A DNA stretch of 5,498 nucleotides, from positions 1 through 5,498 of the forward strand of contig JAIVER010000111.1 in the NCBI GenBank assembly GCA_023864145.1, read 5' to 3'. A program made the translations under genes and the position numbers. Below the pieces are notes generated by a model. That model was not told the DNA's origin. It searched no databases and was given only the letters and a program-made list of their open reading frames with translations. Numbering within the stretch: position 1 is the first letter of the stretch; each line of letters begins with the position of its first letter. Origin of the DNA: Thiohalomonas sp. GTDB lineage: Bacteria; Pseudomonadota; Gammaproteobacteria; GRL18. Positions 1 to 5,498 of this stretch are shown here, in pieces.

Positions 1-116
1 CCATTTCTAGAATGCTTATGTTGCATTTCTAGAGCTGATTTTTCATGGGCTGTGAGAGTAATTTGCGTCATTGGATAATTTTGAGCTTCTCCTCTATGAA
101 AATCAAGCATTTTCAT
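1..116 (-). CDS. IS630-family transposase, N-terminal fragment (runs off window)
   Basis: An open frame of 38 codons runs without a stop to the left edge. Its middle part, ITLTAHEKSALEMQHKHSRN (residues 19-38), resembles the start of IS630-family transposases, which typically open with an I-T-L-T segment followed by a short helix and then a helix-turn-helix DNA-binding domain; that domain would lie outside the window, as would the DDE catalytic domain. The first in-frame ATG is at 116-114. Others lie at 110-108 and 71-69. The last gives MTQITLT and fits many family members, but the purine-rich stretch AGAGGAG is about 17 nt upstream of it, farther than a normal Shine-Dalgarno. The true start is therefore unresolved. 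The first two ATGs lie within a perfect hairpin (94-118). Whether the full gene is intact cannot be judged here. Confidence 0.7.
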   Translation of the reverse strand, partial: MKMLDFHRGEAQNYPMTQITLTAHEKSALEMQHKHSRN

Positions 117-118
117 AG
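94..118 (-). repeat. Perfect 10-bp hairpin over the transposase start
   Basis: CTATGAAAAT (118 to 109 on the minus strand) is followed by a 5-nt loop GCTTG and then its exact complement ATTTTCATAG (103 to 94). The first ATG of the transposase frame lies in the left arm, and the second starts in the arm and ends in the loop. In the mRNA this stem would hide both starts. Several insertion sequences use structures at the transposase start to block expression from outside transcription; that role here is inference. Confidence 0.6.
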
Positions 119-132
119 GTCATGGGTATATA
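107..132 (-). repeat. Terminal motif, left copy (inverted relative to 5410-5435)
   Basis: Read on the minus strand from 132: TATATACCCA, seven bases, TGAAAATGC. The right-hand element has the same two blocks with exactly seven bases between them, and the seven bases differ in six or more positions. Nineteen of 26 positions are thus identical in blocks, which looks like a shared terminal inverted repeat of related elements. Confidence 0.6.
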
Positions 133-215
133 TTTAATAGCAGACATCTAACGCACTCAGAACATCCTCGCTACGACCCTATTTATGGATGGACACTAAT
201 TAATCCCGATACAAT
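133..215. other. Spacer between purF and the insertion sequence; no gene seen
   Basis: These 83 bases lie between the purF stop and the left element end. I see no coding frame and no convincing rho-independent terminator for purF: the only inverted repeat is a 5-bp CATCC/GGATG pair with a long loop and no T-run. E. coli has ubiX after purF and several other Gammaproteobacteria have a sulfhydrylase gene there; neither begins here. Confidence 0.5.
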
Positions 216-1727
216 TTATTTACTATTGTGAATATCAAGAATTTCATTTTCTCTATCAAGGCTTGCTTGCATGGCATTATCATTTCGACGTTGATTAATT
301 TGATCAAGATAATTTTGATCAATATCAGCCGTTACATATTCACCATTAAAAACTGAACAATCAAACTGAGTGATGTTTTTATTGCCGCGCAGACAAGAGT
401 GGATTAAATCTTCAAGATCTTGATAAATTAACCAATCAGCGCCAATTTCCTTAGCAATTTCTGCAGAGGAGCGTTGATGAGCAACAAACTCTTCTGCTGA
501 AGGCATATCAATACCATAGACATTGGGGTGCTTTACAGCAGGTGATGCTGATGCAAAATATACTTTTTTGGCGCCTGCTTCACGAGCCATTTTAACGATC
601 TGAGTAGAAGTGGTGCCTCGTACAATTGAATCATCAACCAACAGCACATTTCTACCCTTAAATTCGAGTTCCATAGCATTAAGTTTTTTCTTAACCGAAC
701 TCTTTCGTTGTTTTTGACCCGGCATAATAAAAGTACGACCAATATAACGGTTTTTTATAAATCCTTCCCGATAACGTACGCCAAGTACATTGGCCAATTC
801 AAGCGCAGAAGAACGACTGGTATCAGGAATAGGCATGACCACGTCGATATCATGATCCGGATAAGTTCTTAATATTTTTTTAGCTAATTTGTCACCCATT
901 CTAAGGCGTGCTTTATAAACAGAAATATTATCCATTAATGAGTCTGGACGAGCGAAATAAACATGTTCAAAGATACAGGGAGTATAAGTGGGATTTTCCG
1001 CGCACTGATGAATAAATACTTCGCCTTCGGCAGTAATGATTAGCGCTTCACCCGGCTTAATATCATCAATTAATTCAAAGCCCTGAACATCCAAGGCAAC
1101 ACTTTCAGAGGCAATAGAATATTCTACACCTTTATTTGTATCGCGCTTTCCATAGACCACAGGACGGATACCATGAGGATCGCGAAAACCGACAATACCA
1201 TAACCGGTGATCATAGCCACACTGGCATAGGCACCTTGACAACGTTTATGAAGAGCACTGATAGCATTAAAAACATCGTCTTCATTAATGCGTAATTTAT
1301 GTGATGTCTGGATCTCATGAGCAAAAACATTAAGTAAGACTTCTGAGTCAGAATCAGTATTAAGGTGTCTGAGGTCCTGATTATAGATCTCTTCTTTTAA
1401 TTGCTGTGCATTGGTTAAATTACCATTATGCGCCAGAGCAATACCATAAGGGGAATTCACATAAAGCGGCTGCGCTTCGGCAGATGATGAACTACCGGCA
1501 GTAGGATAGCGTACATGCCCTATCCCCATATTACCCTCTAAGCGCAACATATCATTAGTTGAAAAAACATCCTTTACTAAACCATTGTCCTTACGCAGAT
1601 GCAGTCGTTTATTATCATAAGTTACAATACCGGCAGCATCCTGGCCTCTATGCTGAAGTACCGTTAAACCATCATACAGATCCTGGTTTACATTATTTTT
1701 TGCAACAATACCGATAATGCCACACAT
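216..1727 (-). CDS. purF: Amidophosphoribosyltransferase (glutamine PRPP amidotransferase)
   Basis: PurF catalyses the first committed step of de novo purine synthesis, PRPP plus glutamine to phosphoribosylamine, in the cytoplasm. The 503 residues match the roughly 505-residue E. coli enzyme. The N-terminal Ntn glutaminase domain begins MCGIIGI, with Cys2 as nucleophile directly after the start Met, so there is no propeptide (unlike the Bacillus type). QHRGQD (25-30), HVRYPTAG (71-78), AHNGNL (99-104) and NTDSDSE (123-129) are the glutamine-site motifs. The phosphoribosyltransferase domain carries the PRPP loop [14 protein letters not shown] (361-374). The start is set by Cys2 and by an AGGTG Shine-Dalgarno (1740-1736) eight bases upstream. 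It follows cvpA after 16 nt, so the two are almost certainly co-transcribed. All key residues are present and the gene looks functional. Confidence 0.98.
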   Translation of the reverse strand: MCGIIGIVAKNNVNQDLYDGLTVLQHRGQDAAGIVTYDNKRLHLRKDNGLVKDVFSTNDMLRLEGNMGIGHVRYPTAGSSSSAEAQPLYVNSPYGIALAHNGNLTNAQQLKEEIYNQDLRHLNTDSDSEVLLNVFAHEIQTSHKLRINEDDVFNAISALHKRCQGAYASVAMITGYGIVGFRDPHGIRPVVYGKRDTNKGVEYSIASESVALDVQGFELIDDIKPGEALIITAEGEVFIHQCAENPTYTPCIFEHVYFARPDSLMDNISVYKARLRMGDKLAKKILRTYPDHDIDVVMPIPDTSRSSALELANVLGVRYREGFIKNRYIGRTFIMPGQKQRKSSVKKKLNAMELEFKGRNVLLVDDSIVRGTTSTQIVKMAREAGAKKVYFASASPAVKHPNVYGIDMPSAEEFVAHQRSSAEIAKEIGADWLIYQDLEDLIHSCLRGNKNITQFDCSVFNGEYVTADIDQNYLDQINQRRNDNAMQASLDRENEILDIHNSK

Positions 1728-1735
1728 ATGTTATA

Positions 1736-1740
1736 CACCT
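1736..1740 (-). promoter_or_regulatory. Shine-Dalgarno site of purF
   Basis: AGGTG on the minus strand sits 8 nt before the purF ATG, inside the 16-nt gap after the cvpA stop. It is the clearest ribosome binding site in the window and supports the MCG start. Confidence 0.7.
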
Positions 1741-1743
1741 AAA

Positions 1744-2241
1744 CTAATAATGAAGTTTTGCCGCAATATGAGGTGGTAAAAAATCCTTCATAAATACTGC
1801 AAGTTTTTGAAAATGAGTAATTAAAACAGATTCCTTCCACCATGGATCTTGTGGAACCAGAGTAAACCCGCCTAATAAAACTAAAATACCGACAATAATA
1901 ATACCGCGAGCAATGCCAAATAAGATCCCTATAGAACGATCAGTGCCTGATAAACCGGTTTTATCCACTACGTTTGCTATCAGATTAGCGACCAGTGCAG
2001 AAATGATCAAAGTCAAAATGAATAATAGAGCAAATGAAACCAGTGATAAAATAGAAGGCGGCAGTTTTAAATAGGGTTTGATAAAAATGGCCATCTGAGA
2101 GATAAATAACAAACTGACCCACACGGCCAATATCCAGCCCGCAAGGGCAAGGGACTCACGCACAAATCCGCGAAGCAGACTAATCACTGTGGAAACAGCA
2201 ATGATGACGATAATAATATAATCAGGCCAGATAAGTGACAC
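1744..2241 (-). CDS. cvpA: CvpA family inner-membrane protein
   Basis: CvpA is a small inner-membrane protein first named for its need in colicin V production in E. coli; its biochemical role is not settled. The 165-residue product (E. coli 162) shows about four hydrophobic segments, near residues 6-23, 31-49, 63-90 and 104-127. The family motifs RGFVRE (24-29) and TGLSGTDR (95-102) are clear. The start codon is GTG (2241-2239), not ATG. An in-frame TAA lies immediately upstream, and the N-terminus aligns with E. coli CvpA from this point, so GTG is the likely start; the ribosome site (GAG, 8 nt upstream) is weak. The gene ends 16 nt before purF, the conserved cvpA-purF arrangement. Transcription probably starts in the gap at 2242-2429. 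Confidence 0.95.
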   Translation of the reverse strand: MSLIWPDYIIIVIIAVSTVISLLRGFVRESLALAGWILAVWVSLLFISQMAIFIKPYLKLPPSILSLVSFALLFILTLIISALVANLIANVVDKTGLSGTDRSIGILFGIARGIIIVGILVLLGGFTLVPQDPWWKESVLITHFQKLAVFMKDFLPPHIAAKLHY

Positions 2242-2294
2242 TTATTATTCTCAATATTCGAAGTAAGTTGGACTTTTTATCATGTAGGAAAGCA

Positions 2295-2323
2295 TTTAAA
2301 TAAAAATATGAGATAATTCTTAA
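2295..2323 (-). promoter_or_regulatory. Candidate sigma-70 promoter for cvpA-purF
   Basis: On the minus strand TTAAGA (2323-2318, 4 of 6 to TTGACA) is followed by a 17-nt spacer and TTTAAA (2300-2295, 4 of 6 to TATAAT), about 54 nt before the cvpA GTG. Spacing and location fit, but the whole gap is AT-rich and such matches arise easily by chance. Confidence 0.28.
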
Positions 2324-2364
2324 ATAAATAGTAACTACTCAGTGTGTATTTCTTGATAACCCGT

Positions 2365-2387
2365 CTTTAACAATCATACTTTAACAA
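2365..2387. repeat. Tandem 9-bp direct repeat TTGTTAAAG
   Basis: On the minus strand TTGTTAAAG occurs twice, separated by TATGA, giving a 14-bp period. It lies upstream of the candidate cvpA promoter. It could be a paired binding site or chance in AT-rich DNA. Confidence 0.4.
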
Positions 2388-2429
2388 CCATAGAAACTTT
2401 GTAATAAATTCGTAAACTTATCCCAACGA

Positions 2430-3080
2430 TTAAGTTTTATATTTCACAATGATCGTATTTTTTAATTTGAATTGTGTTTTTATCTGCTTCTTTATCGCGG
2501 TAATTTGCTCAAATTTTAAATAAGGCCCTACCCGAAGACGATACATACGACCTTTTTCTGTCAATATTGATTCAATATAGGCTTTAAATTTCTTTTTTCG
2601 TAATTTATTTTGTAAGGCAAAGGCATTAGTTTTTTGACTAAAGCTCGCAATTTGAAGAGTATAAGCCATGTTAATTTTTGAACTGGCAGGTTTATTTACC
2701 TTCTCGTAAGATGTATTAGTAATAGTTTTCGTGACTGGTTTAGGGGTGGATTTTGAACTATCTTTAGAAGCGGATTTAGCCTTAGCTTTTTGTATATTGC
2801 TGCCTGGTTTTATTTCATTAGATGCTTTGTTATCACTGACTATCTCCCTCACCGGGTGGGAAATAATATTTTTACGTGCAGGCATTGTCATTGGCTGCGG
2901 CACAGCGGGCAGCACCTTAGTCAGTTTTTGCGGCATCTCCGGGATATTTTTATCCAGAAAAGACTGATTCAGTTCAGATCCGCCATTGAGTAATAAGGGT
3001 ATCAAAATAACACCCAGAGATACCAGTACCAGAGCACCTACGACACGTTGTTTTATATTCACAGTGTTTTGTTCACTCAT
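2430..3080 (-). CDS. dedD: DedD-like SPOR-domain membrane protein
   Basis: This is a bitopic inner-membrane protein expected to gather at the division septum, because SPOR domains bind peptidoglycan stripped of stem peptides. Its layout is typical: a short cytoplasmic start, one membrane helix at about residues 13-33, a long low-complexity linker rich in Lys, Ser and Pro (about 45-137), and a C-terminal SPOR domain at about 139-214. That domain opens with YTLQIASFSQKTNA and contains the YRLRVGPY motif (180-187). Length is 216 residues against about 220 in E. coli DedD. The linker has little sequence similarity to E. coli, which is normal. The ATG overlaps the folC stop as ATGA, implying translational coupling. 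The symbol rests on architecture plus the folC-dedD-cvpA order; elsewhere it may be listed simply as a SPOR-domain protein. Confidence 0.9.
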   Translation of the reverse strand: MSEQNTVNIKQRVVGALVLVSLGVILIPLLLNGGSELNQSFLDKNIPEMPQKLTKVLPAVPQPMTMPARKNIISHPVREIVSDNKASNEIKPGSNIQKAKAKSASKDSSKSTPKPVTKTITNTSYEKVNKPASSKINMAYTLQIASFSQKTNAFALQNKLRKKKFKAYIESILTEKGRMYRLRVGPYLKFEQITAIKKQIKTQFKLKNTIIVKYKT

Positions 3081-4468
3081 AAGCGCTTAGTCTTTTCCTG
3101 TGATTGTAAGGCATCAGTTACCGTATAAAAAGAGCCAAAAACAAGTAGTTTTTGATGATTACCTATTAATGATTTTTTCTTTATATAATCTTGATAGGCC
3201 TGTTCAAAATCAGCAAAGGTTTGGATATTTTCAGATAATACCTGTTGCGTGTTTTTCTTTACAATATCTCTGATAATCGATGCTATTTCAACAGCAGGCA
3301 TAGCTCTGGGTGTATCAAGTTCAATAATGCGCCAGGTGTCAACAATAGATGCAAGAATTGAGATGACCTCTGCCACGTCCTTATCTTTTAACATGCCGAC
3401 AATAATATTAAATTTGCCTGAAGAGTCCAGCTGTTCACATGATTGTTTTAAAATTCTAGCCGCCTGAGCATTGTGTGCCACATCCAAAATAATATATGGC
3501 GAGCTACTAGCCACCTGAAAACGACCCGCTAACTGTACATTCTGTAAGCCGCGTTTAATTTCAGACTGAGTCACCGGAAATTTATCTTTTAATAATTCGA
3601 GTACCATTAATACATTGGCTGCATTTTTAAACTGCACAGCCCCTTTCAAATTGGGTGGGGGCAAGTTGTAATGAGCATCAAACTGTTTTATATTGTCTGA
3701 AAGCAGCCAATCCCACTGATTCATACGGCTTGTATTATCAGGCTGATTAGACGCCAGTATTGTCTTATCTTGATCTCTTAAACGATAGTGATAATCAACG
3801 GAAAACTGGTAAAAAGACAAATCCCGCTCAAAGACCATTTTTTTAATACTGTCAGGCAAATCAGTATCACCAAAAAGCGCGGGCTTATCTTTGCGATAGA
3901 TACCTGCTTTTTCCAGACCTATCGTATTGCGATCACTACCCAGCCAGTCTTGATGATCAATATCGATAGTGGTTACCAGAGCAATATCCGGATCGATGAC
4001 GTTTACTGCATCTAAACGCCCTCCAAGACCCACTTCTAATATGGCAATATCACATAATTGCTTATGAATAATATCAATTGCTGCCAGAGTACCAAATTCA
4101 AAATAAGTGAGGGAAAGATCGCCTCTTGTCTTATTAATACGCTCAAATGAATCACAGATCAACTGATCAGATACAGGCGTTTGATTAATTTTAATACGTT
4201 CATTGTAATGCAGCAGATGAGGTGAAGTATAACTACCCACTCGATAACCAGCTTCAGAAAGTATAGCTTCAAGCATTGCAACAGTCGAACCTTTACCATT
4301 TGTTCCGGCAATGGTAATAACGGTAAAAGGAAAGTCTGCCTGAGATGACTTATAGCAGTCAGGCAATAAATTCCTAACTACCTGTGCTACTCTTTCCAAC
4401 CCCAAATCAATTTCAGAGGGGTGAAGAGTTTCTTGCCAATTGAGCCAGTCCTGCAGAGTTTTAGGCAT
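3077..4468 (-). CDS. folC: Folylpolyglutamate synthase / dihydrofolate synthase
   Basis: FolC adds glutamate to dihydropteroate to make dihydrofolate and extends the polyglutamate tail of tetrahydrofolates; it is a cytoplasmic Mur-ligase family enzyme using ATP. Visible motifs are the P-loop AGTNGKGST (54-62), SYTSPHLLHYNERI (79-92), the metal and folate region TYFEFGT (121-127), EVGLGGRLDAVN (145-156), DHQDWLG (171-177), the conserved Lys in LEKAGI (187), LAGRFQ (313-318) and LDVAHN (328-333) of the C-terminal domain. At 463 residues it is somewhat longer than the E. coli protein (about 422), some of the extra length appearing to lie around 232-268. The ATG at 4468 is the first possible start, since an in-frame TGA lies two codons upstream. 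There is no good Shine-Dalgarno; accD ends 20 nt upstream, so coupling to accD translation is plausible. Confidence 0.97.
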   Translation of the reverse strand: MPKTLQDWLNWQETLHPSEIDLGLERVAQVVRNLLPDCYKSSQADFPFTVITIAGTNGKGSTVAMLEAILSEAGYRVGSYTSPHLLHYNERIKINQTPVSDQLICDSFERINKTRGDLSLTYFEFGTLAAIDIIHKQLCDIAILEVGLGGRLDAVNVIDPDIALVTTIDIDHQDWLGSDRNTIGLEKAGIYRKDKPALFGDTDLPDSIKKMVFERDLSFYQFSVDYHYRLRDQDKTILASNQPDNTSRMNQWDWLLSDNIKQFDAHYNLPPPNLKGAVQFKNAANVLMVLELLKDKFPVTQSEIKRGLQNVQLAGRFQVASSSPYIILDVAHNAQAARILKQSCEQLDSSGKFNIIVGMLKDKDVAEVISILASIVDTWRIIELDTPRAMPAVEIASIIRDIVKKNTQQVLSENIQTFADFEQAYQDYIKKKSLIGNHQKLLVFGSFYTVTDALQSQEKTKRL

Positions 4469-4488
4469 AAATCATTTTTTTCGCGATC

Positions 4489-5346
4489 CTAAGCCCATTT
4501 ATTCATTAACATTGATAAAATATTAACCAGCCTATCACCCATTTCGTGACGTGAGACTATCATATCAATGGCACCATGTTCAAGTAAGAACTCACTACGC
4601 TGGAAACCTTCAGGTAATTTTTCACGAACAGTCTGCTCAATCACTCGCGGGCCTGCAAAGCCAATTAATGCATTGGGCTCAGCAATATTGACATCACCTA
4701 AAGTGGCAAAACTGGCAGACACACCGCCCATAGTCGGATCGGTCATAACAGATACAAAAGGTAAACCATGACGACGCATTTTTCCTAGTGCTGCACTGGT
4801 TTTAGCCATTTGCATCAAAGAAAATAAGGCTTCCTGCATCCGAGCACCACCACTGGCGGCAAAACAAACAAAGGGCAAGTCATTTTCAAGAGAATGATTG
4901 ACGGCCCTGACAAATTTTTCGCCGACAACAGCACCCATTGAACCACCCATAAAACGAAAGTCAAAGGCTGCAACAACTAGAGGAAATTCATTTATTTTTC
5001 CTTCCAGAGTAATTAATGCGTCTTTTTCACCTGTTGCTTTTTGAGACGCTGTAATACGATCTTTATATTTTTTAGTGTCTTTAAATTTTAATTCATCAAC
5101 TGGTTCTAAATTCTCAGAGAACTCAACCAACGTTCCTTCATCAAAGAGCTTCTCAAGACGCTTTCTGGCTCTAATACGCATATGATGGTTACATTTCGGG
5201 CAAACTTCCTGATTTCGTTCAAGTTCAACTCGATATAAAACAGCACTGCATGCAGGACATTTATCCCACAGACCTTCAGGTACTGCTTTTTTTGATGCAC
5301 CATCAGTACTAATAGATGGTAGTAAGCGTGTAAACCAATTACTCAT
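4489..5346 (-). CDS. accD: Acetyl-CoA carboxylase carboxyltransferase subunit beta
   Basis: AccD pairs with AccA to move the carboxyl group from carboxybiotin on AccB to acetyl-CoA, giving malonyl-CoA for fatty acid synthesis. The N-terminal zinc ribbon has four cysteines, CPAC (30-33) and CPKC (49-52). The crotonase-like carboxyltransferase core follows with [11 protein letters not shown] (132-142), [10 protein letters not shown] (164-173), [13 protein letters not shown] (202-214) and [12 protein letters not shown] (228-239). The 285 residues end shortly after the core; E. coli AccD (304) has an extra acidic and Pro-rich tail that is not essential to the fold, so this is not a truncation. 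The start at 5346 matches the family N-terminus (MSNWF) and has a weak purine stretch, GAGAAA, about 5 nt upstream. It is the first gene of the cluster, and its leader is only 63 nt before a mobile element end. Confidence 0.98.
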   Translation of the reverse strand: MSNWFTRLLPSISTDGASKKAVPEGLWDKCPACSAVLYRVELERNQEVCPKCNHHMRIRARKRLEKLFDEGTLVEFSENLEPVDELKFKDTKKYKDRITASQKATGEKDALITLEGKINEFPLVVAAFDFRFMGGSMGAVVGEKFVRAVNHSLENDLPFVCFAASGGARMQEALFSLMQMAKTSAALGKMRRHGLPFVSVMTDPTMGGVSASFATLGDVNIAEPNALIGFAGPRVIEQTVREKLPEGFQRSEFLLEHGAIDMIVSRHEMGDRLVNILSMLMNKWA

Positions 5347-5374
5347 AATTGTTTCTCTATAATGTTTATTTAGC

Positions 5375-5397
5375 TAGAGTTGTTATTTTTTACTCTA
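5375..5397. repeat. Small inverted repeat in the accD leader
   Basis: TAGAGT (5375-5380) and ACTCTA (5392-5397) form a 6-bp stem with an 11-nt AT-rich loop, about 30 nt before the accD start. There is no T-run after the stem on either strand, so it is not a terminator; it might be an operator or chance. Confidence 0.3.
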
Positions 5398-5409
5398 CCT
5401 AATCCTATG

Positions 5410-5435
5410 TATATACCCAATCAACTTGAAAATGC
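5410..5435 (+). repeat. Terminal motif, right copy (inverted relative to 107-132)
   Basis: TATATACCCA (5410-5419), seven bases (5420-5426), TGAAAATGC (5427-5435). Block content and spacing equal those at 132-107 on the minus strand. Both copies point away from the gene cluster. Confidence 0.6.
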
Positions 5436-5447
5436 AGGATCGAACAC

Positions 5448-5488
5448 TTGGAAATTATCATTAATTCGAGAATCTAATGATTTTCCAA
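5448..5488. repeat. Long imperfect palindrome inside the right element
   Basis: TTGGAAA (5448-5454) pairs with TTTCCAA (5482-5488); TCATTA (5458-5463) pairs with TAATGA (5475-5480); ATTC (5464-5467) pairs with GAAT (5470-5473). Interruptions are a 3:1 internal loop and a one-base bulge (C5474). Weaker pairing continues outward: CGA (5441-5443) with TCG (5492-5494) and CA with TG. About 17 bp pair over 41 nt. Confidence 0.7.
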
Positions 5489-5498
5489 TGCTCGGTAA

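Larger units (their letters stand above)
1..132 (-). mobile_element. IS630-family insertion sequence, terminal part (cut by window edge)
   Basis: This is the outer end of an insertion sequence whose body continues beyond the left edge. Seen directly: a terminal TATATACCCA (minus strand, 132 to 123), followed 7 nt later by TGAAAATGC (115 to 107), and a transposase reading frame that opens just inside this end. Known of the family: IS630/Tc1-mariner elements insert at TA dinucleotides, duplicate the TA and carry the transposase start close to one terminal inverted repeat. The alternating TATATA at the edge fits such a target, but it makes the exact boundary ambiguous by a few bases. The other end of the element is outside the window. 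A similar end motif occurs in inverted orientation at 5410-5435. Confidence 0.72.
2242..2429. other. AT-rich gap between dedD and cvpA; probable promoter region
   Basis: These 188 bases hold no gene that I can support. E. coli also has a long dedD-cvpA gap, from which the cvpA-purF transcript starts under PurR control. Here I see a low-scoring promoter candidate (2295-2323) and a tandem 9-bp repeat (2365-2387), but nothing resembling the PurR palindrome ACGCAAACGTTTGCGT. I also see no GC-rich stem plus T-run that would terminate the accD-folC-dedD transcript, so read-through into cvpA is possible. Confidence 0.55.
5410..5498 (+). mobile_element. Palindromic MITE-like element, left part (runs off window)
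   Basis: The stretch opens with TATATACCCA, seven bases, then TGAAAATGC, the same end motif as the IS630-type element at the left of the window but in the opposite orientation. It continues into a long imperfect palindrome centred near 5468. Non-autonomous elements (MITEs) mobilised by IS630/Tc1-mariner transposases are short, TA-flanked and often hairpin-like, which fits. If the palindrome is the whole element, its far end should lie near 5527, just outside the window, giving about 118 bp. Alternatively this is one end of a longer insertion sequence: both a plus frame (ATG at 5407) and a minus frame (stop at 5423-5421) stay open to the edge, too short to interpret. Confidence 0.5.

Noticed and set aside
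2..33. Direct repeat CATTTCTAGA at 2-11 and 24-33
   Set aside because: It lies inside the transposase coding frame, the 22-bp offset is not a codon multiple, and only two copies are present; most likely chance.
157..197. CATCC/GGATG inverted repeat after purF as a terminator
   Set aside because: The stem is only 5 bp with a loop of nearly 20 nt and there is no T-run downstream on the minus strand.
533..742. Second minus-strand frame inside purF
   Set aside because: It is out of frame with the well-supported purF PRPP-binding region and its product shows no protein-like pattern; a shadow frame.
2731..2993. Plus-strand open frames opposite the linker of the SPOR gene
   Set aside because: They lie antisense to a gene with clear domain evidence, have no ribosome site and encode nothing recognisable; they reflect the biased Lys/Ser/Pro codons of the linker.
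3788..4015. Plus-strand open frame antisense to folC
   Set aside because: It is fully inside folC, shows no family motif and has no upstream ribosome site.
133..5409. The whole cluster as cargo of a composite transposon
   Set aside because: The bracketing ends belong to elements with different interiors, and the five genes are essential or central housekeeping genes in a widely conserved order; independent insertions on each side explain the layout more simply.
5407..5498. Short plus-strand frame (ATG at 5407) and opposing minus frame (stop at 5423-5421) at the right edge
   Set aside because: Both are only 25-30 codons, overlap each other across a palindrome, and resemble no family I recognise; not enough to call a gene.

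Overview
The window reads as a gammaproteobacterial housekeeping cluster, all on the minus strand, from an AT-rich genome (GC looks near 40% by eye, not counted). In transcription order, right to left, it is accD, folC, a DedD-like SPOR gene, cvpA and purF. This is the gene order of Escherichia coli and many other Gammaproteobacteria, and the protein motifs agree with that placement: a zinc-ribbon AccD and an E. coli-type PurF with Cys at position 2 and no propeptide. I cannot name the genus.

Layout. Positions 1-132 hold the end of an IS630-family insertion sequence, with the first 38 codons of a transposase that runs off the left edge. Positions 133-215 are a short unassigned spacer after purF. 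Positions 216-2241 hold purF and cvpA, 16 nt apart. Positions 2242-2429 are an AT-rich gap, the only likely internal promoter region. Positions 2430-5346 hold dedD, folC (ATGA overlap with dedD) and accD (20 nt before folC). Positions 5347-5409 are the short accD leader. From 5410 to the right edge lies the end of a second mobile element, which is strongly palindromic and looks like a MITE.

The genes serve central metabolism and the cell envelope. AccD is the beta subunit of the acetyl-CoA carboxylase carboxyltransferase (fatty acid synthesis). FolC makes folylpolyglutamates, the cofactors of one-carbon transfer and purine synthesis. PurF commits PRPP to purines. CvpA is a membrane protein traditionally co-transcribed with purF. 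The SPOR protein probably acts at the division septum. All five genes look intact.

The unusual part is at the borders. The two element ends share a motif, TATATACCCA, seven unmatched bases, then TGAAAATGC, at identical spacing and in inverted orientation, each pointing away from the gene cluster. The cluster is therefore bracketed by related IS630-type ends. The usual gammaproteobacterial neighbours of accD and purF are not visible in the sequence available. I see no undescribed multi-gene system; the elements at the two edges are what deserve a second look.
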